DNA of 64,000 bases from QHXN01 sp032162705 (GTDB lineage Bacteria; Acidobacteriota; Blastocatellia; Pyrinomonadales; Pyrinomonadaceae), in the NCBI GenBank assembly GCA_032162705.1, contig JAVRON010000081.1, forward strand, positions 1-64,000. Reading direction: 5' to 3'. The translations under genes and the position numbers were made by a program. Positions 54,046 through 61,951 of this stretch are shown piece after piece; within the stretch, counting starts at the first letter, position 1, and each line of letters begins with the position of its first letter. The notes under the pieces were generated by a model, which was not told the DNA's origin, did not search any database, and saw nothing but the letters and a program-made list of their open reading frames with translations.

Positions 54046-54122
54046 GCAATGAGCAGTGAGCGGTAAGCAGTTGAAAATACCGCTTCCCTTCTGCTCACTG
54101 CTCACTGCTTACTGCTCACTGT
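54043..54122 (+). repeat. Inverted tandem-heptamer element, word AGTGAGC, mreC-mreD junction
   Basis: The left arm reads AGTAAGC-AATGAGC-AGTGAGC-GGTAAGC-AG; the right arm is CTGCTCA-CTGCTCA-CTGCTTA-CTGCTCA. Pairing is good but not perfect. It overlaps the mreC stop by 3 nt and ends one base before the mreD ATG. Confidence 0.88.
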
Positions 54123-54123
54123 T

Positions 54124-54672
54124 ATGAAGTGGAAACTAGCGGTCTGCGTGGCGGTGGCCGTCGTTCTGCAATCGAGTCTGAGCGCGCTGTGGCAGCCGTT
54201 CATGTACGCCGATTTGTCGCTCATCGTCGTCGTCTATTTCGCGCTCCAGCGAGATGCCGTGCTGGCGGTCGTGATCGGCACCGTGGCGGGGCTTGCAACA
54301 GACATGCTCTCACGCGGTCTGTTGGGAGCGCGCGGCTTCTCGATGACGCTGACCGCTTATCTGGTGGCGGCGCTCGTCACGCGCGTAATGATCGACAACG
54401 CGCTGCTGCGCATACCCGTCCTGGCGGGCGCTGCCGGGTTCAATACGCTGATCTACCTGCTGCTGCATCAACTTCTCGGACAGCAGCCCACCCCTTTAGG
54501 CGACTCGATAGCCGAGACCATCGCCTACAGTGTGATCTGGACGACCGTCATCGGCACGGCTGTCGCCTTCTTGCTCGACACGTTCTTCAGCGAGTCAACG
54601 CGCGTTCGACAGCGCCGCGCCTTCGCCTTCCGACGCAGGATTGCGCGCCGGGGCTTGGGCAGGAGAAAATAG
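54124..54672 (+). CDS. mreD: Rod-shape-determining membrane protein MreD
   Basis: 182 residues with about five membrane segments (LAVCVAVAVVLQSSLSALW, LSLIVVVYFALQRDAVLAVVIGTVAGLATDML, MTLTAYLVAALVTRVMI, LLRIPVLAGAAGFNTLIYLLL, IWTTVIGTAVAFLLDTFF), and a basic C-terminal tail. The DADLSLIVVVYFALQ-type segment after the first helix is characteristic. MreD couples MreC and the wall synthases to MreB. It is identified by topology and by its place between mreC and mrdA. Confidence 0.9.
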   Translation: MKWKLAVCVAVAVVLQSSLSALWQPFMYADLSLIVVVYFALQRDAVLAVVIGTVAGLATDMLSRGLLGARGFSMTLTAYLVAALVTRVMIDNALLRIPVLAGAAGFNTLIYLLLHQLLGQQPTPLGDSIAETIAYSVIWTTVIGTAVAFLLDTFFSESTRVRQRRAFAFRRRIARRGLGRRK

Positions 54673-54683
54673 TATGGGAGGAG

Positions 54684-54794
54684 CCAGTAGTCAGTAGTCA
54701 GTAGCGCTCCGCGTGATGGACGTAGCCGCAGACATCCTGACGATTGGATAACGATGGTTCTTCTACTGACTACTGACTACTGACTACTGGCTAC
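54684..54794 (+). repeat. AGTAGTC heptamer element with shared core (copy 4), mreD-mrdA junction
   Basis: Left GCCAGTAGTCAGTAGTCAGT and right ACTGACTACTGACTACTGGC are perfect mirrors including the outer GCC/GGC, with the right arm one unit longer. The core has GCGCTCCGCGTGATGGACG, CATCCTGACGATTGGATA and GGTTCTTCTACTG. The mrdA start is 8 nt past the right arm. Confidence 0.9.
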
Positions 54795-54801
54795 AGCTTA
54801 T

Positions 54802-56721
54802 ATGAAATTTGAAGACGAGACTCAAAATCTGAAGGTGCGGGTGGCGGTCATCCACGGGCTGGTGCTCGCCATCCTCGTGGTCTTAGGCGCGCGGCTCTAT
54901 TTCTTACAGGTCATCAGCGGCGGCTACTACGCCGAGCGCGCCGAGAATCAGCGCGTACGGCGCTTACGTATCCCCGCCCCGCGCGGGGCCATCTTCGACC
55001 GCACGGGGAAGCTCCTCGTAGACTCGCGCTCGACCTATAACATCGTCCTCTCGGGCGAGGACATGAAGGGCAAGGACTGGAACGAGCTGGTCGCGCCGCT
55101 CTCCGAAGGGCTTGACGCTGACCCCGGCTTGCTGCGTGAGCGCTTAAACGAGGCCAGCCATCAGGCCGCCTTCGAGGAGGTAACGGTCAAAGAAGGAGCC
55201 ACCCCCGCCGACATCTCCTGGGTCGAGGCGCACACACTGGAGCTGCCCATGCTGCTCGTCCGCGAACAGCCGCAACGGCGTTACCCCTCGAACGGCACGC
55301 TCGCGCACGTCCTCGGCTACGTCGGCGAGATCAGCCCCGAACAACTCAAGCAACCGCGTTTCAAAGACCCGGAAGTCAACCCCTTCGTCAAAGACAATCC
55401 ATATCACTCCGGCGACATCATCGGCCAGGAAGGGCTTGAGTCAACCTACGACCGCTATCTTCGAGGCCGTGACGGCTATCGTGAGGTCGAGGTCGATAGC
55501 CGCGGTCGCATTCAGCGCGACCTCGCCGTCGTCGCCCCGCAGCCCGGCCAGGACTTAGTTACCACCATCGACCTCGACCTCCAGCTCACCGCCGAGGAGC
55601 AGTTGCGTAACTCGCCGAACAAGCGCGGCGTCATCATCGTCATCGAGCCGCAGAGTGGCGAGTTGCTGGCGATGGCAAGTTACCCGACCTACGACCCGAA
55701 CCTCTTCTCGCAGCGCATCTCGACGCCCGAGGGACGCAGGGAGGCCAACGCCCTTCTGCGCGACCCGACGACGCCGCTCTTTAATCGCGCCATCCGCGGG
55801 CGCTACCCGCCCGGCTCGACCTGGAAGATACCGATGGCCGTGGCGGGCTTGCAGCAGGGCGCGATCACGTTGAAGAACTCGCACCTCGTCTGCGGCGGCG
55901 GCATCCAGATCGGCAACAAGTTTACGCGCTGCATGGGGCATCACGGCAGTCCCGAGTTGCACACCGCGATACGTGTCTCGTGCGACGGTTACTTCTACCG
56001 CCTCGGCCTCAAGATGGGACTCGACGGCATCATGCAGATGGTTGACGAGTTCGATTTGAACAAGAAGACGGGCGTCGATCTGCCGCATGAGCTTGTAAGC
56101 TGGACGCCTTCGCGCGAGTTCAAGGCGCGCTTCAACCCGCACGACGCCGAGTGGAAGGACATCGACACCGTCTACGCTTCGTTCGGACAGGTCTACGACT
56201 TCGTCACCCCGCTCGCGATGCTTCGCGCGCAGGCGGCCATCGCCAACGGCGGACGCCTCTACGTCCCGCACCTGCTCAAAGAGGCCAAGCCCGTCAGTGC
56301 CGTCGGGCCCTTTGCGGCTCGCCCGCGCCAGACCTTCGACCACCCCGACCCGAAGCTCTTAGACATCCCCGCCGACCAGCACCAGCTCGTCGTCGGCGGC
56401 ATGTGGGCGGTCGTCAACGAGCCGGGCGGCACGGGCGGCGCGGCACGCGTCCAGGGCTTCGACGTGGCGGGCAAGACCGGCACCGCGCAGGTCGTCGGCC
56501 TCGGCAAAGACACGGGCAAGAACAAAGACCACTCCTGGTTCGTCTCCTACGCCCCGGCCTTCAAGCCCGAGATCGCGATGATCGCCTTAATCGAGAACGT
56601 CGGCTTCGGCGGCAAGTTCGCCGCCCCCGCCGTCCACAACATCTACCAGAGCTATCTGTCCAGAGCGCACCCCGAACTCGCCCCGCGCCCCGCGACGGCG
56701 GAAGTAGCTCGAAAGCAGTGA
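54802..56721 (+). CDS. mrdA: Penicillin-binding protein 2 (peptidoglycan transpeptidase, MrdA)
   Basis: 639 residues, class B PBP. One membrane anchor (IHGLVLAILVVLGARLYFLQVI) is followed by the pedestal (RVRRLRIPAPRGAIFDRTGKLL) and the transpeptidase with Ser339-T-W-Lys342 (PPGSTWKIP), S393-C-D395 (in the SxN/SxD position usual for PBP2) and K558-T-G-T. It cross-links lateral wall peptidoglycan with RodA, which is encoded next. The start follows a heptamer hairpin and lacks a clear ribosome binding site. Confidence 0.95.
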   Translation: MKFEDETQNLKVRVAVIHGLVLAILVVLGARLYFLQVISGGYYAERAENQRVRRLRIPAPRGAIFDRTGKLLVDSRSTYNIVLSGEDMKGKDWNELVAPLSEGLDADPGLLRERLNEASHQAAFEEVTVKEGATPADISWVEAHTLELPMLLVREQPQRRYPSNGTLAHVLGYVGEISPEQLKQPRFKDPEVNPFVKDNPYHSGDIIGQEGLESTYDRYLRGRDGYREVEVDSRGRIQRDLAVVAPQPGQDLVTTIDLDLQLTAEEQLRNSPNKRGVIIVIEPQSGELLAMASYPTYDPNLFSQRISTPEGRREANALLRDPTTPLFNRAIRGRYPPGSTWKIPMAVAGLQQGAITLKNSHLVCGGGIQIGNKFTRCMGHHGSPELHTAIRVSCDGYFYRLGLKMGLDGIMQMVDEFDLNKKTGVDLPHELVSWTPSREFKARFNPHDAEWKDIDTVYASFGQVYDFVTPLAMLRAQAAIANGGRLYVPHLLKEAKPVSAVGPFAARPRQTFDHPDPKLLDIPADQHQLVVGGMWAVVNEPGGTGGAARVQGFDVAGKTGTAQVVGLGKDTGKNKDHSWFVSYAPAFKPEIAMIALIENVGFGGKFAAPAVHNIYQSYLSRAHPELAPRPATAEVARKQ

Positions 56722-56802
56722 TAAGTGACGAGTGATAAGTGATAAGAAGAACGCTTCCTCTTGTCACATCTCATCACTCATCACCTATCACTTATCACTC
56801 AT
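56717..56802 (+). repeat. Inverted tandem-heptamer element, word AGTGATA, mrdA-rodA junction
   Basis: Left AGTGATA-AGTGACG-AGTGATA-AGTGATA-AG; right CATCACT/CTATCAC/TTATCAC units, less strictly complementary than at the mreB-mreC junction. It overlaps the mrdA stop by 5 nt and ends 3 nt before the rodA ATG. Confidence 0.88.
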
Positions 56803-56805
56803 CTA

Positions 56806-57927
56806 ATGGTTGCCATTTTAGAAAAGGGCCGACTCCGAGACTTCGACTGGCTGCTGACGCTGCTGGCGGCGGCGATTGCTGCGTTCGGGACGTGGATGAT
56901 CTACTACGCACAGCCCGATCAGGGCTACTGGAAGAAGCAGCTCATCGGCCTCGGCATCTCGTTGGTCGTCATGCTGACGGTCGCCTTCACAGACTACCGC
57001 AAGCTCGTTCACATCGCGCCCGCCTTCTATATCTTCGGACTCCTCCTGCTCGTCGTCGTGCTCGTGCCCCGCATCGGCCTGAAGATCAACGGCCAGCGCT
57101 GCTGGATCGGCGTCCCCGGTTTGGGCCAGTTCCAGCCTTCGGAGTTTATGAAGATTCCGACGGTGCTGATGCTCGCGCGCTACTTTGGCCGTCCGAGACA
57201 TTCGACGCTCACCATCAAAGAGACGATCATGGGCTGCGCGATCCTTGCGCTCCCCGTCGGACTCATCATGCTTGAGCCGGACGCGGGACAGTCCATCACC
57301 TACTTCCCTCTGCTCGCCGTCGTCCTCTTTCTCTCGTCGGTGCGAATGTGGCTCGTCATCGCGGCGCTCGTCCTCGGCACGGCCTCGGTTCCGGCGGCGT
57401 GGTACGCAGGCGTCAAGACCGGCGCGATCAAGCCTTACCAGCAGGAGCGCATTAACGTCATTCTCGACCCGGAGAACGCAGACCGGCGCGGCTTCGGCTA
57501 TCACACGTGGCAGTCTATTCTGACGGTCGGCAAGGGCGGCTTGACCGGTTCGGCGACGAAGGGCGACGCCTCGCAGAGCAAGCTCAAGTTCCTGCCCGAG
57601 CCGCACACGGACTTCATCTTCTCCGTGACGGCTGAGAACACGGGCTTCATCGGCTGCGTCCTGCTGCTGCTGGCCTACGCAGTGCTTTTGACGAAACTCA
57701 TCCACGGCGCGCGACGCGCTCCCGACCGCACAGGGATGCTTGTCATCATGGCGATTGTCGGCGGCCTCGCCTTCCAGATATTCATCAACGTCGGCATGGC
57801 GCTCGGCATGCTTCCCGTCATCGGCGTCCCGCTGCCGCTGATGAGCGCCGGACTCTCAGCCATCCTCTCTACCTCTGTCGCCATCGGCTTCGCCATCAGC
57901 ATCCGCCTGCGCCGCTTCGTCAACTGA
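56806..57927 (+). CDS. rodA: Peptidoglycan glycosyltransferase RodA (SEDS family)
   Basis: 373 residues with about ten membrane segments. The SEDS motifs are visible: RIGLKINGQRCWIGVPGLGQFQPSEFMKI, LEPDAGQSITYFPLL (with the conserved Asp region), FLPEPHTDFIFSVTAENTGFIG and GVPLPLMSAGLSAILSTSVAIG. It polymerises lipid II into glycan strands with MrdA. The ATG at 56806 is the family start. It ends the mre operon. The start is 3 nt from the right arm of a heptamer hairpin, leaving no room for a ribosome binding site outside the repeat. Confidence 0.95.
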   Translation: MVAILEKGRLRDFDWLLTLLAAAIAAFGTWMIYYAQPDQGYWKKQLIGLGISLVVMLTVAFTDYRKLVHIAPAFYIFGLLLLVVVLVPRIGLKINGQRCWIGVPGLGQFQPSEFMKIPTVLMLARYFGRPRHSTLTIKETIMGCAILALPVGLIMLEPDAGQSITYFPLLAVVLFLSSVRMWLVIAALVLGTASVPAAWYAGVKTGAIKPYQQERINVILDPENADRRGFGYHTWQSILTVGKGGLTGSATKGDASQSKLKFLPEPHTDFIFSVTAENTGFIGCVLLLLAYAVLLTKLIHGARRAPDRTGMLVIMAIVGGLAFQIFINVGMALGMLPVIGVPLPLMSAGLSAILSTSVAIGFAISIRLRRFVN

Positions 57928-58615
57928 GATGAACGTTAAGGCGTTCAAATCTCGCGCTGACCTTCACCGCTCGCCTTTTCATTGCACGCTCCGTTATACT
58001 CTAGCTGCCTGTCCACGAACTGCCTGAACCTAAAACTTTCCGGCACGGCGCGCACGGTGTAAAGCTTTAACGCAGAGATGAGGCGCGCCTTTCGTAGTTG
58101 ACAGGGTTGAAGGATTTTTGCGGGGCCGCCGGGCGTGAGAGAAGTTTCGCGCGCCGCGGGCGGACGCCCCGTTTGAAAAGTTTTACGCGAGTCGCCGGAC
58201 GGCCGGGACGGAGAGTGTGCGACGCCGAAGCGCGCGCGCTCCCGCCCGGGCCGGGCTGCGAAGGTCAGAGAGAGCGCTCCAGGTCGTCCGTGGGACGGAC
58301 GAGCGCCTTCCTCGGCCCGACGCGCTCTCGGGCGGCTTCTGCGGCGGACGGAGTTTCCAGGTGAACAGTTCGGAACGCTTCCGCGCGGGAGAGGTCTACA
58401 CTTCCCCCAATGCGCGGCGGGTGGAGCGGTGCAGGCGGCGCGACTCGCGCACGTCCTGTCTGAACCCGCACGTCCACGTCGGCCTTCGTGTCGCCGTAAG
58501 TTTTAAGACCTGCTCAACGGAACTCCTTCCCACAACCAGCGCCAGCCGAACGGGCCGCGCGCTACTCACGCGCCCGCGCACGCCGCAGGCTCAAGCACAC
58601 AACATTTCCGCCCTA

Positions 58616-58649
58616 CGCGCCGCACGTCCCTCGAAGGGCGTGCGGCGCG
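58616..58649 (+). promoter_or_regulatory. Strong leader hairpin just upstream of the RNase E/G gene
   Basis: An 11-bp perfect stem (CGCGCCGCACG / CGTGCGGCGCG) continues into an inner CCCT-CGA-AGGG stem with one bulged base. It lies 15 nt before AGGAGA and 34 nt before the ATG. It is the clearest structure in the 756-bp gap 57928-58683, which holds no recognised gene; a TATACT hexamer at 57995-58000 is a possible -10 of the leader promoter. In E. coli the RNase E leader hairpins mediate autoregulation by the enzyme itself; the same role here is inference. Confidence 0.6.
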
Positions 58650-58683
58650 CAGCACACACCTTTCAGGAGATAGCTTCACACAC

Positions 58684-61600
58684 ATGTCGAAAGAGATGAT
58701 TGTCAGCGTCAACGGACGCGAGAAGAAGATTGCGATTATCGAGAACGGGCGCGTCACCGAGTTCTACATCGAGCGCGGCGAGGCCAGCCAGGGGATAGTC
58801 GGCAACATTTACAAGGGGCGCGTCATGCGCGTGCTGCCCGGCATGCAGTCGGCCTTCGTCGATATCGGGCTTGAGCGCGACGCCTTCCTCTACGTCTCGG
58901 ACTTCTTCGACGAGGAGGAGGAGTTCGAGCGCATCGTCGTTGATAAGAAGAAGACTGAGGGAGCCGACGACGACACGGCCGCTCGCGCCGCCGCCGAGCG
59001 CATCGAACGCTCCCGCATCGAGCGCGAGCGCCAGTTGGAGAAGGCGCAGGATGAGGCCGAGCCAGAGGACGGCGATGACGAACGGTCGGTCGGCGAGCCT
59101 GAAGCGCGGGCGGTCGCTTCGTCCACGCCGGTCGAGCGAATCGCGGACGACGAACCGGTTGCCGCCATCCCGGCGCCGTCTCCTCAGTCGCAGGAAACAG
59201 AAGAGGCAGGCGGGCGCAGGCGCGACCGAAAGGGCCGTCGTCGCCGCGGCGAGCGGGGAGACGCGGAAGCAGAGGCTCCGCATGCCAACGCCGCTTCGGG
59301 CGAAGTCCCGCCGGGCGTCACCTTCCCCTCGGGGCGCGGGACGCAAGAGGAAGAGGAAGTCTCCACGCCCTTCGTCGCAAGCGATGACTCGTTCGAGCGC
59401 ATCATTGACGAGGAGGAATCAGCCGCACAGTTCGGCTCGGACTTTAAGGACGCACGGCTTCAGGAGCGTCTGTCAGACCAGGCGCGCGCCGTCGAGTTCG
59501 ACATTGAGCCGACGACGACAGCCGAGGTCGGGTCGCTGCTCGGCGGCGGAGCGGCGGCGGGCGGCGACGGCGGCTTCGAGCGCATCGTTGACAGCGACGC
59601 CGAGGCGTCCGGCACGCGTGCGCGCCTCCACACGATACAGCCCGAGGTGGCCGCGTCGGTCGCAGAGTTTGTCGAAGACTCGGGCGCGGGCGACGCCTTC
59701 GCGGGCACGCAGGCGTTCGAGCGCGTGAGCGACGACGAGCGTGCCGCCGAGTCGCCCGCGGGCAGGAAGCGCGGCAAGGCTGCGCCTGCTGTGCAGACAG
59801 CCGCGTCGAAGAAAAGCTCGAAGAAAAGCTCGTCCCGCTCGGAGGTCGTGGCGGAATCAGCGGGCGTGAGTGAAGAAGGCTCGGCCGCTGCGACAACGCC
59901 CGCGTCGAAGAAACGCGCGGCGAGTGCAGGCTCGAAGGCCGGCTCGAAGGGGGCCTCGAAAAAGTCAGCCGGTAAGAGTTCTAAAACCGCCGCCACGACG
60001 AAGGGCGGCTCGAAGCGCGGCAAAAAGTCCGGCGGTGAAGGCGTCGAGGCTGGCACAGGAGATTCCGAGGCGAGCATCACACAGCGCCCGCCGCGTGGCG
60101 AGTTTGCGCGTCGCGGTGGGCGTCGTCGTCGTAAGCCGGGCGGCCCCGGTGACGAGCCGCGCAGCAACGGCGACGGCCACAACGGCGAGGCCGAAGTTCT
60201 GGCGGATGATAACGGCGGAGCCGCGGAGGTCGAGATCGCAGCGGTCGAGGCCGCTCCCGCTCCAGCGCCGAAGCAGCAGGAGAAGCCGACTCCGGCTCCG
60301 CAGTCCGAACGTCGCGAGCGCGGCGGACGCGGACGCGAGCGCGAGGGCGGTCGTGAACGCGGTCGTGATAATCGTGGTGACGGCGGCGGCAGTAGCAGTC
60401 GTCCGGCGGGGCGTGATGTTAGTCGCGACGCCGGAAGAGACGGAGCGCGCGAAGCCGGACGTGAAGGCGTTCGGGAAGTCAGTCGAGAAGGTGGACGTGA
60501 AGGCGTTCGGGAAGCCGGACGTGAGAACGTTCGTGAAGGTAGCCGTGAAGGCGGACGCGAGGGTGGTCGTGAAGGTGGTCGTGATAGCGCTCGCGCCCCG
60601 CGCGAAGGCGGTCGTGAAGGTGGACGCGGCGGTCGCCGAGATCGTCAACCGACCATCACAGACCTCCTGCGCGAGGGTCAGGAGATCATCGTCCAGATCG
60701 CCAAGGAGCCTATCGCGGCGAAGGGAGCGCGCATCACTTCGCACATCGCTCTGCCCGGACGCTTCCTCGTCTACATGCCGACCATCGAACACGTCGGCGT
60801 CTCGCGCAAGATCGAGTCAGACCAGGAGCGCGTGCGCCTGCGCAAGCTCATTCAGGCCATCGTCAAGGAAGAGGATGTGCCCTCGGGCGGCTTCATCGTC
60901 CGCACGGCGGGCGTCGGAATCAGTGAGCAGGACTTGCGCGACGACGCGCGCTATCTCATCCGCACGTGGCGTGACATACGCAAGAACTCCGAGCGCGCAA
61001 AGGCTCCCGCGCTTGCGCACAAAGACCTCGACCTCGTTCAGCGTCTCTTGCGCGACCAGCTCTCCGACGACTTCACCGCCATCCGCGTCGATAGCGAAGA
61101 GGAGTATCTGGAGGTCGTCGAGTTCATCAACCGCATCCAGCCGCGTCTGGTCAATCGCGTCAAGCTCCACACGCGCGAAGAGCCGATACTCGAAACCTAT
61201 GGCGTGCAGGCCGAAATCGACAAGGCCATCAAGCCGAGGGTCTGGCTCAAGTCGGGCGGCTACCTCGTCATCAACCAGACTGAGGCGCTCGTCGCCATCG
61301 ACGTAAACACGGGCAAGTACGTGGGCCGCGGCGGCTCGCGACTCGAAGACACGATCACGCGCACCAACATGGAGGCCGTAGACGAGATCGCGCGACAGGT
61401 CAGGCTTCGAGACCTCGGCGGCATCCTCGTTCTCGACCTCATCGACATGGAGGAGCGACGCAACCGCGCGCGCGTGCTGCAAGCCTTGCAGGATGCGCTC
61501 CGCCAGGACAAGTCGCCGACGAAGGTTCTCTCCTTCAACGACTTCGGCCTCGTCATTATGACGCGCAAGCGCGTCAAGCAGTCGCTTGAGCGCACGCTCT

Positions 61601-61872
61601 GTACTCCCTGCCCTTACTGCACGGGCGCGGGACTTGTGAAGTCTGCGCAGACGATCTGCTATGAGGTACTCGAAGAGGCTCGGCGGCTGGCGCGTGCCAA
61701 CGAGGGCGAGCGCTTCAAACAGACCACGCTCCGGCTCAACCCTGAAGTCGCGCGCGCCCTGCGCTCCACCGAACGCGACGTGCTCAAGGAGATCGAGGAT
61801 TATCTGGGGCCCATCGACATCACCGCCGACGAACACGTCCATCAGGAACAGTTCGACTTCGCCTTTATCTAA
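58684..61872 (+). CDS. RNase E/G-family endoribonuclease with a ~580-residue insertion inside the S1 domain
   Basis: 1062 residues. The N-terminal S1 half (EFYIERGEASQGIVGNIYKGRV, ALPGMQ-type GMQSAFVDIGLERDAFLYVSDF) breaks off at about residue 77 and resumes at about 656 (TDLLREGQEIIVQIAKEPIAAKGARIT). Between them lie acidic, Lys/Ser-rich and Arg-Glu-Gly-rich low-complexity segments that look disordered. The catalytic part is intact: AIDVNTGK (Asp873), LVLDLIDMEERRN (Asp918) and the zinc link CTPCPYC (973-979), so it should be active in mRNA decay and rRNA processing. The end is short, like RNase G, without a C-terminal scaffold. The mreBCD-rng order matches enterobacteria. The insertion may do the scaffolding job that the C-terminus does in RNase E. 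Confidence 0.93.
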   Translation: MSKEMIVSVNGREKKIAIIENGRVTEFYIERGEASQGIVGNIYKGRVMRVLPGMQSAFVDIGLERDAFLYVSDFFDEEEEFERIVVDKKKTEGADDDTAARAAAERIERSRIERERQLEKAQDEAEPEDGDDERSVGEPEARAVASSTPVERIADDEPVAAIPAPSPQSQETEEAGGRRRDRKGRRRRGERGDAEAEAPHANAASGEVPPGVTFPSGRGTQEEEEVSTPFVASDDSFERIIDEEESAAQFGSDFKDARLQERLSDQARAVEFDIEPTTTAEVGSLLGGGAAAGGDGGFERIVDSDAEASGTRARLHTIQPEVAASVAEFVEDSGAGDAFAGTQAFERVSDDERAAESPAGRKRGKAAPAVQTAASKKSSKKSSSRSEVVAESAGVSEEGSAAATTPASKKRAASAGSKAGSKGASKKSAGKSSKTAATTKGGSKRGKKSGGEGVEAGTGDSEASITQRPPRGEFARRGGRRRRKPGGPGDEPRSNGDGHNGEAEVLADDNGGAAEVEIAAVEAAPAPAPKQQEKPTPAPQSERRERGGRGREREGGRERGRDNRGDGGGSSSRPAGRDVSRDAGRDGAREAGREGVREVSREGGREGVREAGRENVREGSREGGREGGREGGRDSARAPREGGREGGRGGRRDRQPTITDLLREGQEIIVQIAKEPIAAKGARITSHIALPGRFLVYMPTIEHVGVSRKIESDQERVRLRKLIQAIVKEEDVPSGGFIVRTAGVGISEQDLRDDARYLIRTWRDIRKNSERAKAPALAHKDLDLVQRLLRDQLSDDFTAIRVDSEEEYLEVVEFINRIQPRLVNRVKLHTREEPILETYGVQAEIDKAIKPRVWLKSGGYLVINQTEALVAIDVNTGKYVGRGGSRLEDTITRTNMEAVDEIARQVRLRDLGGILVLDLIDMEERRNRARVLQALQDALRQDKSPTKVLSFNDFGLVIMTRKRVKQSLERTLCTPCPYCTGAGLVKSAQTICYEVLEEARRLARANEGERFKQTTLRLNPEVARALRSTERDVLKEIEDYLGPIDITADEHVHQEQFDFAFI
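60310..60650 (+). repeat. Arg-Glu-Gly-rich coding repeat in the RNase gene
   Basis: Short units around CGTGAAGGCGGT and GGACGTGAAGGCGTTCG recur, encoding about fifteen copies of REGG, REGV, REAG or RDAG between residues 543 and 655. It is the RGG/RE-type, probably RNA-binding, end of the insertion. Confidence 0.85.
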
Positions 61873-61947
61873 GAGGTCAGAGGTCAGAGGTCGGAGGTCA
61901 GTATTAAACGTCTTGACTGGCCTCTGACCTCCGACCTCTGACCTCTG
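61873..61947 (+). repeat. Inverted tandem-heptamer element, word GAGGTCA
   Basis: Left arm GAGGTCA-GAGGTCA-GAGGTCG-GAGGTCA-G; the right arm contains its exact reverse complement for 24 bases, including the variant unit (CCGACCT) at the mirrored place. Loop about 20 bp. It starts right after the RNase stop and ends 4 nt before the next ATG. Confidence 0.92.
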
Positions 61948-61951
61948 CTTT

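Noticed and set aside
58098..58699. Two overlapping open frames in the RNase leader
   Set aside because: Arg/Ser-rich low-complexity sequence, no ribosome binding site, and the region ends in a strong leader hairpin.
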